Shown here: piece by piece, positions 17,188 through 26,226 of the stretch
Numbering within the stretch: position 1 is the stretch's first letter
Layout of the letters: the number at the start of each line of letters is the position of its first letter
Source of the DNA: a bacterium
GTDB lineage: Bacteria; Desulfobacterota; Binatia; HRBIN30; CADEER01
Assembly (NCBI GenBank): GCA_019637795.1
Contig: JAHBUY010000004.1
Coordinates: 434,001-498,000 of the forward strand
Direction: 5' to 3'
Length of the DNA: 64,000 bases
Translations under genes and position numbers: made by a program
Notes under the pieces: generated by a model
Told to the model about the DNA's origin: nothing
What the model saw: the letters and a program-made list of their open reading frames with translations, nothing else
Databases searched by the model: none

Positions 17188-19674
17188 GTGGCCGTTGCCG
17201 ACGAAACCTCCGCGACTCGCGCGCCCGACCCGACGCCACGCGGCCTGCGCCACGCCCGGGCGCTGCTGGCGCTGGCGGCGGCGGCGGCGATCGCGGCGTC
17301 GCTGCACGCCTTCCAGGGGCTGGAGGAGACGACGCGCGGCTGGTGGCTGCTGGCGCTCGGCCTGGCGCTCGGCACGCTCGGCCAGCTCGGCGTCGCGTAC
17401 CCGGCGCCGCCGCCGGGGCCGCCGCCGCTGCCGCCGTCGCGGGCGCGCTTCTGGATCGGCGGCCTGCTGGCGGTGGCCGGCATCGGGCTGTGGACGGCGT
17501 CGGTGCTGACCCTGCTGCGCGGCTGGGTCGACGGCTTCGACCAGGCGTGGGCGGGATGGCTGGGCGCCACGATCCTGCTGGCGGTCGGCACGGACCTCGC
17601 CTGGGGCGTCTGGCCGGCGCGGCGCCCGCGCCTGTGGACGCGCGGCGCGCTGCTCCTGGCCCTGGCGCTGCTGGCGGTGGCGGCGATCTACCGCCTCGGC
17701 AACATCGGCGAGTTCCCCGGCGAGGGCGCGATCAGCCAGATCGAGGACCTGCAGGTCGGCAACTTCGGCCAGGCCTTCCTGAACGGCTACCGGCTGCGCT
17801 GGGAGTATCTCAGCAGCACCTGGCTGGCGGCGCTCGGCCTGTGGCTCGGCGGCGTGTCGCAGGCCGCGGTGCGGGTGCCCTTCGCGGCCGTCAGCGCCCT
17901 CAAGCTGCTGCCGATCTTCGCCTGGCTGCGCTTGAGCGTCGGCACGCGCGGCGCCGCCGTCGGCTGCGCGCTGCTGGCGGTCTCGTTCTGGGACGTCGTG
18001 CTGTCGCGCATCCCCAACAACCACAACGTGCTCGCCGTCGCCGTCGCCTTCGCGCTGCTCGCCGGCCCGGCCCGGCGCGGCCGGCCGTCGGCCTACGTCA
18101 TCCTCGGCTTCCTCGGCGGCTACATCCTGCACGAGTACATCGCCTACCGGCCGCTGGCGATCTGGGCCGTGGTCGGCGCCGCCTGGTGGTCGCTCGCCGA
18201 CCGCACGAGCCCGCTGGCGGCGCGCCTCGCCCGGCCGCTGCTGACGGCGCTGCTCATCGCCAGCATGATCGCGCCGCTGTTCATCACCCGCATCCCGGGC
18301 GAATTCCGGCGCGAGTACTACGACGGCTGGGAGCGGGCGCGCGGCATCACCGCCTACTACAACCCGGACGACACCTGGGAGCAGGGGCTGCAGCGGCGGG
18401 TCGCCCGCGTCCGCGACGCGATCGACCTCTTCGTGCACCAGGGCGATCGCTCGCCGGTGCGCAACATGCGGCTGTGGCCGCTGGTCGATCCGGTCACCGC
18501 GGCGCTGCTCGTCCTCGGCCTCGCCGGCGCGCTGGCGCACGCGCGGCGGCCCGTCTTCCTGCTCACCGCCGCCGGCTTCGCGGTGCACGTCCTCGGCACC
18601 CTGGTGTTCACCGGCAACTTCGACGTCGCCCGCGTCGGCGGCTCCGCCGGCTTCGTCTACGTCCTCGCCGGCATGGGCGCCGCCGGCCTGACCGGCGCCC
18701 TGGAGGCGGCCTGGGGGCGGCACGGGAAGCGGCTCGCGCTGGCGCTGCTGGCCGCCGCCGTCGCCTGGGCGGGGTGGTGGAACACCGATCACCTGCGCGC
18801 CTTCTGGGGGTCGACCGAGGTGCGGCGCGCGCACCGCAACAACCTCGCCTACCTGACCATCTGGGTGCGCGAGCACCGCCGGCCGGACGAGCGCGTGCTC
18901 GGCGTCGCGCCGCTCTACACCAACGCCATCAAGAACCACGACGGCATCTGGCTGCTCGGCGGCGCGGTGCCGGGCGCGCTCCTGTCCGACGTCGACACCG
19001 CGCTGCGCGCCTGGCCGGACGAGCCGGGGCCGACGCTGTTCGTGCTGTTCGTCGAGCGCAACACCGACGACGTCGCCGCCTACCTGCACTGGCTGCTGCC
19101 GGACGTCGACTTCCGCATCGACCGCGACCCGCTCGAGATGGGCGGCGACGTCGCCTACGCGCACGTGCCGGCGATGCCCGCCGACCTCCGGCAACGCCTG
19201 GCGGCGACCGCCTGCAACGGCGCCGTCGCCGACTTCGTCCTGCGCAAGGACGCGAACGAGGTCGTCGCGCGCCAGCGCGCGGTGGTGCCGTTCATCGATC
19301 GCAGCGTCTGGCCCGACGCGCTGATGCAGCAGATCCCGCGCCTGATGCCGACGCGCATGTCGGTGCGCATCACCGCGCCGATCACCATCGCCACCGGCGG
19401 CGAGTACCGCTTCGCGCTCGACACGTACGGCGGCATGGCGACGCTGCTCATCGACGGCCAGCGCCGCGACGGCCACGGCTTCACCCCCTCGACGCTCGCC
19501 GCCGGCCCGCACGACCTGGTGGTCGAGGGCCAGTTCTCGCTCGTCAGCCCCTCCATCAGCCTGCGCTGGAGCGGCCCCGACAGCCAGAACCGCCAGGAGC
19601 TGATGCCCCTGTACCGCCTCGCCGCGCCGGCCGCCGACTGCCCCTTCCCGCCGCCGGGGGACGGCCATGAGTAA
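17188..19674 (+). CDS. GT-C membrane glycosyltransferase with C-terminal PA14-like domain
   Basis: About 828 residues. Hydrophobic helices fill residues 20-540; the first periplasmic loop has the acid motif FPGEGAISQIED. A soluble region of about 290 residues ends in a PA14-like module (ITIATGGEYRFALDTYGG, LLIDGQRRDG, SLRWSGP). It likely uses a polyprenyl-phosphate sugar on the periplasmic face. The start is uncertain: GTG 17188 is chosen, with TTG 17173 five codons earlier as alternative; no Shine-Dalgarno is evident. It heads a three-gene operon: its TAA (19672-19674) overlaps the next ATG (19667) by 8 nt, so translation is coupled. It is divergent from the GT2 gene. Confidence 0.85.
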   Translation: MAVADETSATRAPDPTPRGLRHARALLALAAAAAIAASLHAFQGLEETTRGWWLLALGLALGTLGQLGVAYPAPPPGPPPLPPSRARFWIGGLLAVAGIGLWTASVLTLLRGWVDGFDQAWAGWLGATILLAVGTDLAWGVWPARRPRLWTRGALLLALALLAVAAIYRLGNIGEFPGEGAISQIEDLQVGNFGQAFLNGYRLRWEYLSSTWLAALGLWLGGVSQAAVRVPFAAVSALKLLPIFAWLRLSVGTRGAAVGCALLAVSFWDVVLSRIPNNHNVLAVAVAFALLAGPARRGRPSAYVILGFLGGYILHEYIAYRPLAIWAVVGAAWWSLADRTSPLAARLARPLLTALLIASMIAPLFITRIPGEFRREYYDGWERARGITAYYNPDDTWEQGLQRRVARVRDAIDLFVHQGDRSPVRNMRLWPLVDPVTAALLVLGLAGALAHARRPVFLLTAAGFAVHVLGTLVFTGNFDVARVGGSAGFVYVLAGMGAAGLTGALEAAWGRHGKRLALALLAAAVAWAGWWNTDHLRAFWGSTEVRRAHRNNLAYLTIWVREHRRPDERVLGVAPLYTNAIKNHDGIWLLGGAVPGALLSDVDTALRAWPDEPGPTLFVLFVERNTDDVAAYLHWLLPDVDFRIDRDPLEMGGDVAYAHVPAMPADLRQRLAATACNGAVADFVLRKDANEVVARQRAVVPFIDRSVWPDALMQQIPRLMPTRMSVRITAPITIATGGEYRFALDTYGGMATLLIDGQRRDGHGFTPSTLAAGPHDLVVEGQFSLVSPSISLRWSGPDSQNRQELMPLYRLAAPAADCPFPPPGDGHE

Positions 19675-22345
19675 CGCCCGCCTCCGCGCCCGCGCCTGGC
19701 GCGCCGGCCTGCTGCTCGCGGTCGTGCTGCTGGCGGCCGGGCTGCGCGTCTGGCGGCTCGACGACGTGCCGGCCGGGCTCTACTGCGACGAGGCCGGCAA
19801 CGGCTACAACGCCTACGCCCTCGGCGCCGCCGGCATCGACGAGAACGGCGGCCGCTGGCCGCTGTACGTCTGGTCGTTCGGCACCGCGTACAAGAACCCG
19901 CTCTTCATCTACGGCGCCATCCTGCCGGTGAAGCTGCTCGGGCTGAGCGCCTTCAGCATCCGCCTGACGGCGGCGCTGTTCGGCATCGCGACGGTGCTGG
20001 CGCTGTTCTTCCTCGGCCGGGCGCTGTTCGGCTACTGGGTCGGCCTGTGGGCGGCGCTCTTTCTCGCCGTCGCGCCGTGGCACCTGCACTTCAGCCGCAT
20101 CGCCTTCGAGCTGATCGCCTTTCCGCTGATCGCCGTCGGCGGGTGCACCCTGCTGGTGCGCTTCACCCAGGGGCGGCGCACCCTGCCGGCCGCCCTCGCC
20201 GTCTATGCGCTCGGCGTCTACGCCTACGCGCCGGCCGCCTTCTTCGTGCCGGCGTTCCTCTTCGGCTTCGGCCTCCTCTTCCTGCCCGAGCTGCTGCGCG
20301 GCTGGCGGCAGTTCCTGGTCGCCCTGGCGGTCGCCGCCGCCGTGCTCGCCCCGGCGGCGGTGTTCTTCTCCGCCCAGACGCGCACCGGCACGCAGTACTT
20401 CCGCCGCACCACCTTCCTCGACCCGCAGCAGCCGTGGCGCGAACAGGCGCAGCGCTTCGGCCGCAACTACGCGCAGTTCTTCTCGCCGCGCTTCCTGGTC
20501 GACGAGGGCGATCCGATCTTCCGCCACGCGGTGCGCGACTTCGGCGAGCTCTACCCGTTCTTCGTCCCCTTCGTCCTGCTCGGCGCCGGCGTGGCGCTGC
20601 TGCGGCGCGATCGCGCCAGCAAGCTGCTGCTGTGGTGGCTGGCGCTCTACCCGGTGGCGCCGAGCCTGATGAACGAGATCCCGAGCGCCACGCGCGGCAT
20701 CATCGGCGCGCCGATCCTCTGCCTGCTGGCGGGCACCGGCTTCGCGGCGGCGCTGCGCGCCCTGCGCTTCCTGGCGCCGCGGCGGCGCTGGGGGATCGCC
20801 CTGCAGGGGGCGGCGGCGCTGGCCGGCCTCGGCCTGCTCGGCAGCGAGGTCGCCCGCTACCTGCACGCCTACTTCGTCGACTACCCGACCTACGCCGCGC
20901 TCACCCCGGGGGCCTTCCAGTTCGGCTACCGCGACGCGATCCAGTACATGGAGCGCGAGCGCGGCAACTACGACCTGCTGCTGCTCAGCGCCACCGATTC
21001 CAACCAGCCGCAGGTGTTCGCCCAGTTCTACCGCCCGATCGACCCGCGCGACTGGGCGGCGCGGCGCGACTCCGGCTACCTGATCATCAGGCCGGAGGAC
21101 TTCACGCGCCGCGACCCGTCGCAGCGCGTGCTGGCGGCGCTGCACCCCGACGACGTCGACCTGTTCGCCGACGTGAACGTGAAGCGGCTCATCGAGGCGC
21201 CGGGCGGCAAGCTGGCGTTCGTCATCGCCGAGATCGGGGCCCGCAAGCGCTACCTCAACAACTGGTTGATCCTCGGCCTCTTCCCCAACGACGACGGCCG
21301 CGGCGGCGAACGCGATCCGGTGAATCCCCGCGACCTCGCGCCGCGCAGCTACCCCGGCCTGAACGGCGCGCCGATCACCTGGCAGCCGGCGCCGGCCCAG
21401 CTCGCCGGCGTCGATCTCAACCGCGACTTCGTCGGCGCCGACCCGCGCAACCCGGGCAATCCCGAGCGCGTCTGCGCCTACGCCGCCACCACCGTCCGCT
21501 CCCCCACCGACCGCGCCGCGGTGCTCGAGCTGAGCGGCTCGCTCAACGACACGCTGCGCGTCTGGCTCAACGGCCGCCCGCTCACCGCCTTCCCGATGAT
21601 GATGGGACGCGAGCCGCGGCAGCGCGACATCGCGCTGCACGCCGGCGACAACGGGCTGCTGGTGCAGAGCTGCGAGGACATCGGCAACTGGGGCTTCAGC
21701 GCCCGCATCGTCGACGCCGACGGCCGCGACATGGAGGATCTCGTCACCGTCGCGCAACTGCCGATCGCGGCCATGCAGGCGCCGCCGGCGGCGCGCGACG
21801 ACGTGCAGCTCGTCGAGGGCTTCGCCGGCAGCGGCCAGGGGCCGCCGGAGGCGAGCTATCCCGACTATCGCGGCGGCTCGCCGTCGTGGCGGGCCCGGGT
21901 CGACCATCACAGCAGCGTCAGTTGGCGCACCGCGCCGCCGCCCGCCGCCGGGCCGGCCGTCTTCGCCTTCACCGGCTCGACCTCGGACGAGGAGGGCGAC
22001 TTCGCGCTGGCGATCGACGGCCGGCCGACGCTGACCTTCCGCAGCCATCGCGACCGCGACGTGCACGGCTGGAGCGGCGACGGCGCCACCCTGGTCTACA
22101 TTCCCAAGGGCAGCGCCGCCGGCAGCACCGGCTACTACCTGCTGTCGGTGCCGGCCGAGCGGATCACGCCCGGCCAGCCGCTCGAGCTGCGCGTCACCGG
22201 CAGCGGCGGCGATCCGCAGGCGTGGTTCATGATCAAGAGCTTCCGCGACACCCTGCAGTTCGAGCGCGTCACGCCGGCCCTGGCGGTCGAGGCGACGCGC
22301 GCCATCTGGCGCACCCGCCCCCTGGCCTACGCGACCAACCAATGA
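19667..22345 (+). CDS. GT-C membrane glycosyltransferase, paralogue of the second half of the double GT-C protein
   Basis: An 892-residue protein. The catalytic-loop acids are D41-E42 in YCDEAGNGYN. Membrane helices occupy about residues 10-440. The C-terminal part contains a beta domain (about 600-690, SGSLNDTLRVWLNGRPL to QSCEDIGNWGFSARIVD) that is also found at the end of the double GT-C protein at 11494-15789. A further beta-rich module lies at about 710-880 (FAFTGSTSDEEGDFALAIDGRPTLTF). Expected role is sugar transfer from a lipid-linked donor to a periplasmic acceptor. It overlaps the upstream gene by 8 nt and the downstream gene by 4 nt (ATGA). Confidence 0.87.
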   Translation: MSNARLRARAWRAGLLLAVVLLAAGLRVWRLDDVPAGLYCDEAGNGYNAYALGAAGIDENGGRWPLYVWSFGTAYKNPLFIYGAILPVKLLGLSAFSIRLTAALFGIATVLALFFLGRALFGYWVGLWAALFLAVAPWHLHFSRIAFELIAFPLIAVGGCTLLVRFTQGRRTLPAALAVYALGVYAYAPAAFFVPAFLFGFGLLFLPELLRGWRQFLVALAVAAAVLAPAAVFFSAQTRTGTQYFRRTTFLDPQQPWREQAQRFGRNYAQFFSPRFLVDEGDPIFRHAVRDFGELYPFFVPFVLLGAGVALLRRDRASKLLLWWLALYPVAPSLMNEIPSATRGIIGAPILCLLAGTGFAAALRALRFLAPRRRWGIALQGAAALAGLGLLGSEVARYLHAYFVDYPTYAALTPGAFQFGYRDAIQYMERERGNYDLLLLSATDSNQPQVFAQFYRPIDPRDWAARRDSGYLIIRPEDFTRRDPSQRVLAALHPDDVDLFADVNVKRLIEAPGGKLAFVIAEIGARKRYLNNWLILGLFPNDDGRGGERDPVNPRDLAPRSYPGLNGAPITWQPAPAQLAGVDLNRDFVGADPRNPGNPERVCAYAATTVRSPTDRAAVLELSGSLNDTLRVWLNGRPLTAFPMMMGREPRQRDIALHAGDNGLLVQSCEDIGNWGFSARIVDADGRDMEDLVTVAQLPIAAMQAPPAARDDVQLVEGFAGSGQGPPEASYPDYRGGSPSWRARVDHHSSVSWRTAPPPAAGPAVFAFTGSTSDEEGDFALAIDGRPTLTFRSHRDRDVHGWSGDGATLVYIPKGSAAGSTGYYLLSVPAERITPGQPLELRVTGSGGDPQAWFMIKSFRDTLQFERVTPALAVEATRAIWRTRPLAYATNQ

Positions 22346-24204
22346 CCGGCGCGGCCGACGCCGTGGCGATCGGGCTGGCGCTCGCCATCGCCGCCGGCGC
22401 GGCCCTGGCGCTGTGGTGGCTGCTGCGCCGCGAAGCGCGCGCCACGCTGCTGGCCCTGGCGGCGCTCACCGCCGCCGCGCTCCTGCTGCGCCTGGCGCAC
22501 CTCGACGACTACCCGCGCGGCCTCAACGAGGACGAGCCCAAGGTGCTGGCCTCGGCGCTCGCCCGGCTGCACGACGGCCACCTGCTCGCCGAGAGCGCCA
22601 TTTCCGTGCCGGCGCTGATGCACATCCTCTTCCAGGCGACGCTGGTGCCGCTGCTCGGCATCGGCCGCTGGACGATCCGCCTCTACAGCCTCGTCGGCGG
22701 CGTGCTCTGCGTGCCGGCGGCGTTCGCCGCGGCGCGGGCGATGCGGCTGTCGACCGTCGCCAGCCTCGGCGGCGCGGCGCTGCTCGCGGTGCTGCCGTGG
22801 GCGCTCTTCTACAGCCGCGTCATGCAGGGCGGCGAGCTCACCTTCCAGCAACTGCTGCTGCTGGCCGCGCTGGCGGCGCTGATCTGGCGGCGCGGCGGCT
22901 GGCCGGAGGCGCTGATCGGCGCCTTCGCGCTGGCCTGGATGCTCTACGGCTACTGGTGCACGCGCGCCATGCTGCCGATGCCGCTGCTCGCCGCCGCGCT
23001 GGCCAGCGGCCGGCGCCGGCTCTGGTGTCTGGCGGTGCTGGTCGTCGGCGTCGTGCCCTACCTGCCCTACCCAGCCGCCAATCCCGAGTCGGTGTACGTC
23101 GGCCAGGGCCTGCGGCCGTCGGCGCTCACCGCCATGCCCCTGGCGGAGATGTGGCAGCGCGGCCGCGAGACCATCGACGCCCTCGTCGCGCCGGTGGCGC
23201 AGGACGGCTGGCTGACGGTGCGCACCGGGGCGCGGCACCCGATCCTGCTGCTGCTGCTCGCCGCCGCCGGCGCGCTCAGCGGCTGGCGGCGCGCCGCCTT
23301 CCTCGGCGGCGGCTTCGCCCTCGGCCTGGTGCCGACCATCCTCGCCTGGGGCGCGCCGAGCACGCACCGGATGATGATGGCGTTCCCGTTCATCGCCCTC
23401 GCCGCCGCCGCCGCCTGCGACGACCTGGTGCCGCGCCGCGCCTGGCGGCCGGCGGCGGTGGCGCTGCTCGCCGGCGCGGTCGGGCTGTGGTCGGCGCGGC
23501 TCTACTTCTCCGACGACTTCTGGCCGCCGGAATCGCGCTGGCTGTTCGACTGGGAGCGCAGCGAGCTGGTCGACTCGCTGCCGCTCGACCAGCCGGTGAT
23601 CGTGATGCGCCAGGTGAGCTACTTCGCCGGGCCGCGGGCGCAGGTCGGCGCCGGCGATCGCCCGCTGACGGTCGAGAGCTGGCTGCCGCCGGCGAGCGGC
23701 GCGCGCTACGCCTTCGCCGCCGAGGCGCTGCCGCTGCGCGCCTTCTACGCGGCGCGCGTCGGCGCCGACCGCGTGCGCGCCTTCGGCCGCGCCTTCAGCG
23801 TCGACGTCCCGGCCGGCGACTGGACGGCGCCGCCGCACGGCTGGACCTACTGCGCCCGCTGCGGCGCGGTCGAACGGCGCGGCGTCGTCCCCACCCTGCA
23901 CCAGATGGGCGTCGGCTTCGCCGACTTCCAGTGCTGGGAGCCGTCGACCCACGTCTGGAGCGGCCGCTGGACCGGCGCCGCGGCACGCGCCCGCATCGCC
24001 GACGGCGAGCGCGCGGTGCGCGTCGACACGGCGCGCCAGCGCATCGAGGGCGTCGACGTCGCGGTCGACGTCGCGCCGGGCGACGTCATCCGGGTCACCA
24101 CCGTCGCCGGGCCCGGCGTCCCGATCGCCGCCACCGCGCTCACCGTCGACGGCCGGATGCCGGCATGGGAGTCGGTCGTGCCGGAGGCCTGCGCCGCCCC
24201 CTGA
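22342..24204 (+). CDS. GT-C membrane glycosyltransferase
   Basis: A 620-residue membrane protein with about 11 hydrophobic segments in residues 5-400. The first large loop carries the acids E63, D64, E65 (LNEDEPKV), the usual GT39/ArnT-like catalytic position. The remaining 220 residues are soluble, with four Cys (CARCG and FQCWEPS) that could form disulphides in the periplasm. It starts with ATG overlapping the stop of the upstream gene (ATGA), the last gene of the three-gene GT-C operon, and runs convergently to an SDR gene only 18 nt away. Acceptor and donor are unknown. Confidence 0.85.
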   Translation: MTGAADAVAIGLALAIAAGAALALWWLLRREARATLLALAALTAAALLLRLAHLDDYPRGLNEDEPKVLASALARLHDGHLLAESAISVPALMHILFQATLVPLLGIGRWTIRLYSLVGGVLCVPAAFAAARAMRLSTVASLGGAALLAVLPWALFYSRVMQGGELTFQQLLLLAALAALIWRRGGWPEALIGAFALAWMLYGYWCTRAMLPMPLLAAALASGRRRLWCLAVLVVGVVPYLPYPAANPESVYVGQGLRPSALTAMPLAEMWQRGRETIDALVAPVAQDGWLTVRTGARHPILLLLLAAAGALSGWRRAAFLGGGFALGLVPTILAWGAPSTHRMMMAFPFIALAAAAACDDLVPRRAWRPAAVALLAGAVGLWSARLYFSDDFWPPESRWLFDWERSELVDSLPLDQPVIVMRQVSYFAGPRAQVGAGDRPLTVESWLPPASGARYAFAAEALPLRAFYAARVGADRVRAFGRAFSVDVPAGDWTAPPHGWTYCARCGAVERRGVVPTLHQMGVGFADFQCWEPSTHVWSGRWTGAAARARIADGERAVRVDTARQRIEGVDVAVDVAPGDVIRVTTVAGPGVPIAATALTVDGRMPAWESVVPEACAAP

Positions 24205-24222
24205 CCCGGCGCCGCGCCCGGC

Positions 24223-25038
24223 TCAGCCGCGTCCCTCCTTCGCCAGCGCCTCCAAGGTCTGCCGCTTGGTGTTGCGGCGCATGACGCCCGGCGCCAGCGC
24301 CCGCACCAGGTAGCCGGCGGCGATGAAGCGCGGGAAGGTGAGCTCGTGGCGGCCGCGGGCGAGCGCCTGCATGATCGCCTCGACCAGCGGCTCGACCTCC
24401 GCCATCGAGCGCCGCGCCACCGGCGGCATGCGGCGCAGCGCCTCGTCGTCGAAGAACTCGGTGCGGATGGCGCCCGGACACACCGTCAGCACGTGCACGC
24501 CGGCGTCCTCGACCTCGTACGACACGGTCTCGGCGAGGCCGACCATGGCGAACTTCGAGGCCGCGTAGGCGCTCTCCTCCGGCACCCCGAGCTTGCCCGC
24601 CACCGAGGCGACGAACACCAGCCAGCCGCGCTGGCGCGCCACCATCTGCGGCAGCAGCGCCTTCGTCCAGTAGACGGCGCCGAAGTAGTTGACGCGCATC
24701 ATGCGCTCGATGTCGTCGAGCTCCCAGTCGAGGAAGCGCCGGTGGTGGCCGTAGCCGGCGTTGTTGACCAGCAGCTCGACGCTGCCGAAGCGCTGCAGCA
24801 CGCGGTCGGCCGCCGCCAGGCTGTCGGCGCGATCGGCGACGTCGCACGGCACCACCAGCGCCTCGGCGCCGAGCGCCGCGACCTCCCGCGCCAGCGCCTC
24901 GAGCCGGTCGGCGCGGCGGGCGACCAGCGCCAGCCGCGCCCCGCCGCGCGCCAGGCGCAGCGCCAGCGCGCGGCCGATGCCGCTCGAGGCCCCGGTCACC
25001 ACGGCGTTGAGCCCTGCCACCGATTCCAATCTGCGCAT
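24223..25038 (-). CDS. Short-chain dehydrogenase/reductase (SDR), DltE/YqjQ-like
   Basis: A 271-residue classical SDR. The NAD(P)-binding glycine motif is T15-GASSGIG; NNAG follows; catalytic residues are in ASVAG (Ser) and YAASK (Tyr, Lys). The cofactor region VARRADRLEAL suggests NADP(H), since Arg follows the second strand. It reduces or oxidises an alcohol/ketone in the cytoplasm; the substrate is unknown. The ATG at 25038 is supported by AGGGGAGG just upstream. The C-terminus after residue 235 is basic (MRRNTKRQ), as in SDRs annotated near lipid metabolism. Confidence 0.9.
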   Translation of the reverse strand: MRRLESVAGLNAVVTGASSGIGRALALRLARGGARLALVARRADRLEALAREVAALGAEALVVPCDVADRADSLAAADRVLQRFGSVELLVNNAGYGHHRRFLDWELDDIERMMRVNYFGAVYWTKALLPQMVARQRGWLVFVASVAGKLGVPEESAYAASKFAMVGLAETVSYEVEDAGVHVLTVCPGAIRTEFFDDEALRRMPPVARRSMAEVEPLVEAIMQALARGRHELTFPRFIAAGYLVRALAPGVMRRNTKRQTLEALAKEGRG

Positions 25039-25173
25039 CCTGCCTCCCCTGACGCCGACGCGGCCGCGGCCATGGCGCCGCCGGCGGTCCGCCGACGGTA
25101 GCGCGGCGCGTCCAGCCCGTGTAGGGAACGGCGCGTCGCGGCGTCAAGCGAGCGCCGGCGGCGGGAGGGCGCG

Positions 25174-26184
25174 ATGACGACCATCTACCACGACGAGGAC
25201 GCCGACCTGGCCGCGGTGCGCGCCCTGCCCGTCGCCATCCTCGGCTACGGCAACCAGGGCAGCGCCCAGGCGCGCAACCTGCGCGACTCCGGGCTGGAGG
25301 TGATCGTCGGCAACATCGACGACGACTACGCCGCGGCGGCGCGCCGCGACGGCTTCGCGGTGCTGCCGATCGCCGACGCGGTGGCGCGCGCCGACGCGCT
25401 CTTCCTGCTCACCCCCGACGAGGTCATGCCGGAGGTCTACGCGCGCGACGTCGCCCCCGGCCTGCGGCCGGGCATGCTGCTCGACTTCGCCCACGGCTAC
25501 AACGTCGGCTTCGGCCTCATCGCCCCGCCGCCGACGATCGACGTGGTGATGATCGCGCCGCGCATGATCGGCGCCGGCGTGCGCGACGGCTACGTGTCGG
25601 GCGAGGGCTTCCCGAGCTTCATCGGCGTGCACCAGGACGCCACCGGTCAGGCCCGCGCCCGCCTCCTCGGCCTGGCGCGCGCCGTCGGCTCGACGCGCGC
25701 CGGCTGCCTGGAGATGAGCTTCGTCGACGAAGCGACGCTCGACCTGTTCAGCGAGCAGGCCTTCGGCCCCGCCTTCGGCCGGGTGATGCTGTGCGCCATC
25801 GACACCCTGGTCGAGGCCGGGTACCCGCCCGAGGCGGTGCTGATGGAGCTCTACCTCTCCGGCGAGCTCGCCTACAGCTTCCTCAAGATGCGCGAGATGG
25901 GCGCCCTGCGGCAGCACGAGCTGCACTCGCACACCAGCCAGTACGGCACCATCAGCCGCAGCATCCGCTACTTCGATCTCGACCCGCTGCTGAAGGAGAA
26001 GATGCGGGCGACGGTCGAGGAGATCCGCTCCGGCGCCTTCGCCCGCGAGTGGTCCAGCGACCGCGAGGGCAAGCTCGAGATCATCCGCATGGCGCGCGAG
26101 ATGCAGAAGGCGCTGCCGATGAGCGAGTGGGAGGACCGGACGCGCCGCCTCTTCCGCATCGGCGACGCGGCGGGCCGGGACTGA
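25174..26184 (+). CDS. Ketol-acid reductoisomerase-like protein with altered active site
   Basis: A 336-residue homologue of IlvC (class I KARI). The NADPH Rossmann motif GYGNQGSAQARNL corresponds to canonical GYGSQGHAHALNL. FAHGYN keeps the catalytic-region His (H107), LDLFSEQ keeps the metal ligands D190 and E194, and HSHTSQYG keeps the conserved Ser. However the invariant APKGPG segment reads APRMIG (Lys to Arg at 130, GPG lost), and the second metal-site pair ExxxE is ELYLS. The family reaction is acetolactate isomeroreduction in branched-chain amino-acid synthesis; this copy may have another substrate. No ilvB/ilvN/ilvD is nearby. The ATG is preceded by GGGAGG. Followed 42 nt later by an unknown gene in the same direction. 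Confidence 0.8.
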   Translation: MTTIYHDEDADLAAVRALPVAILGYGNQGSAQARNLRDSGLEVIVGNIDDDYAAAARRDGFAVLPIADAVARADALFLLTPDEVMPEVYARDVAPGLRPGMLLDFAHGYNVGFGLIAPPPTIDVVMIAPRMIGAGVRDGYVSGEGFPSFIGVHQDATGQARARLLGLARAVGSTRAGCLEMSFVDEATLDLFSEQAFGPAFGRVMLCAIDTLVEAGYPPEAVLMELYLSGELAYSFLKMREMGALRQHELHSHTSQYGTISRSIRYFDLDPLLKEKMRATVEEIRSGAFAREWSSDREGKLEIIRMAREMQKALPMSEWEDRTRRLFRIGDAAGRD

Positions 26185-26226
26185 GGCGGCCGGGCCGTCG
26201 CGCCGCGGACCGCGCGCATCCGAGAC

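Noticed and set aside
24140..25147. Long frames opposite or out of frame with the SDR gene
   Set aside because: Only the 24223-25038 frame has TGASSGIG, NNAG and YxxxK; the others are low-complexity shadows.
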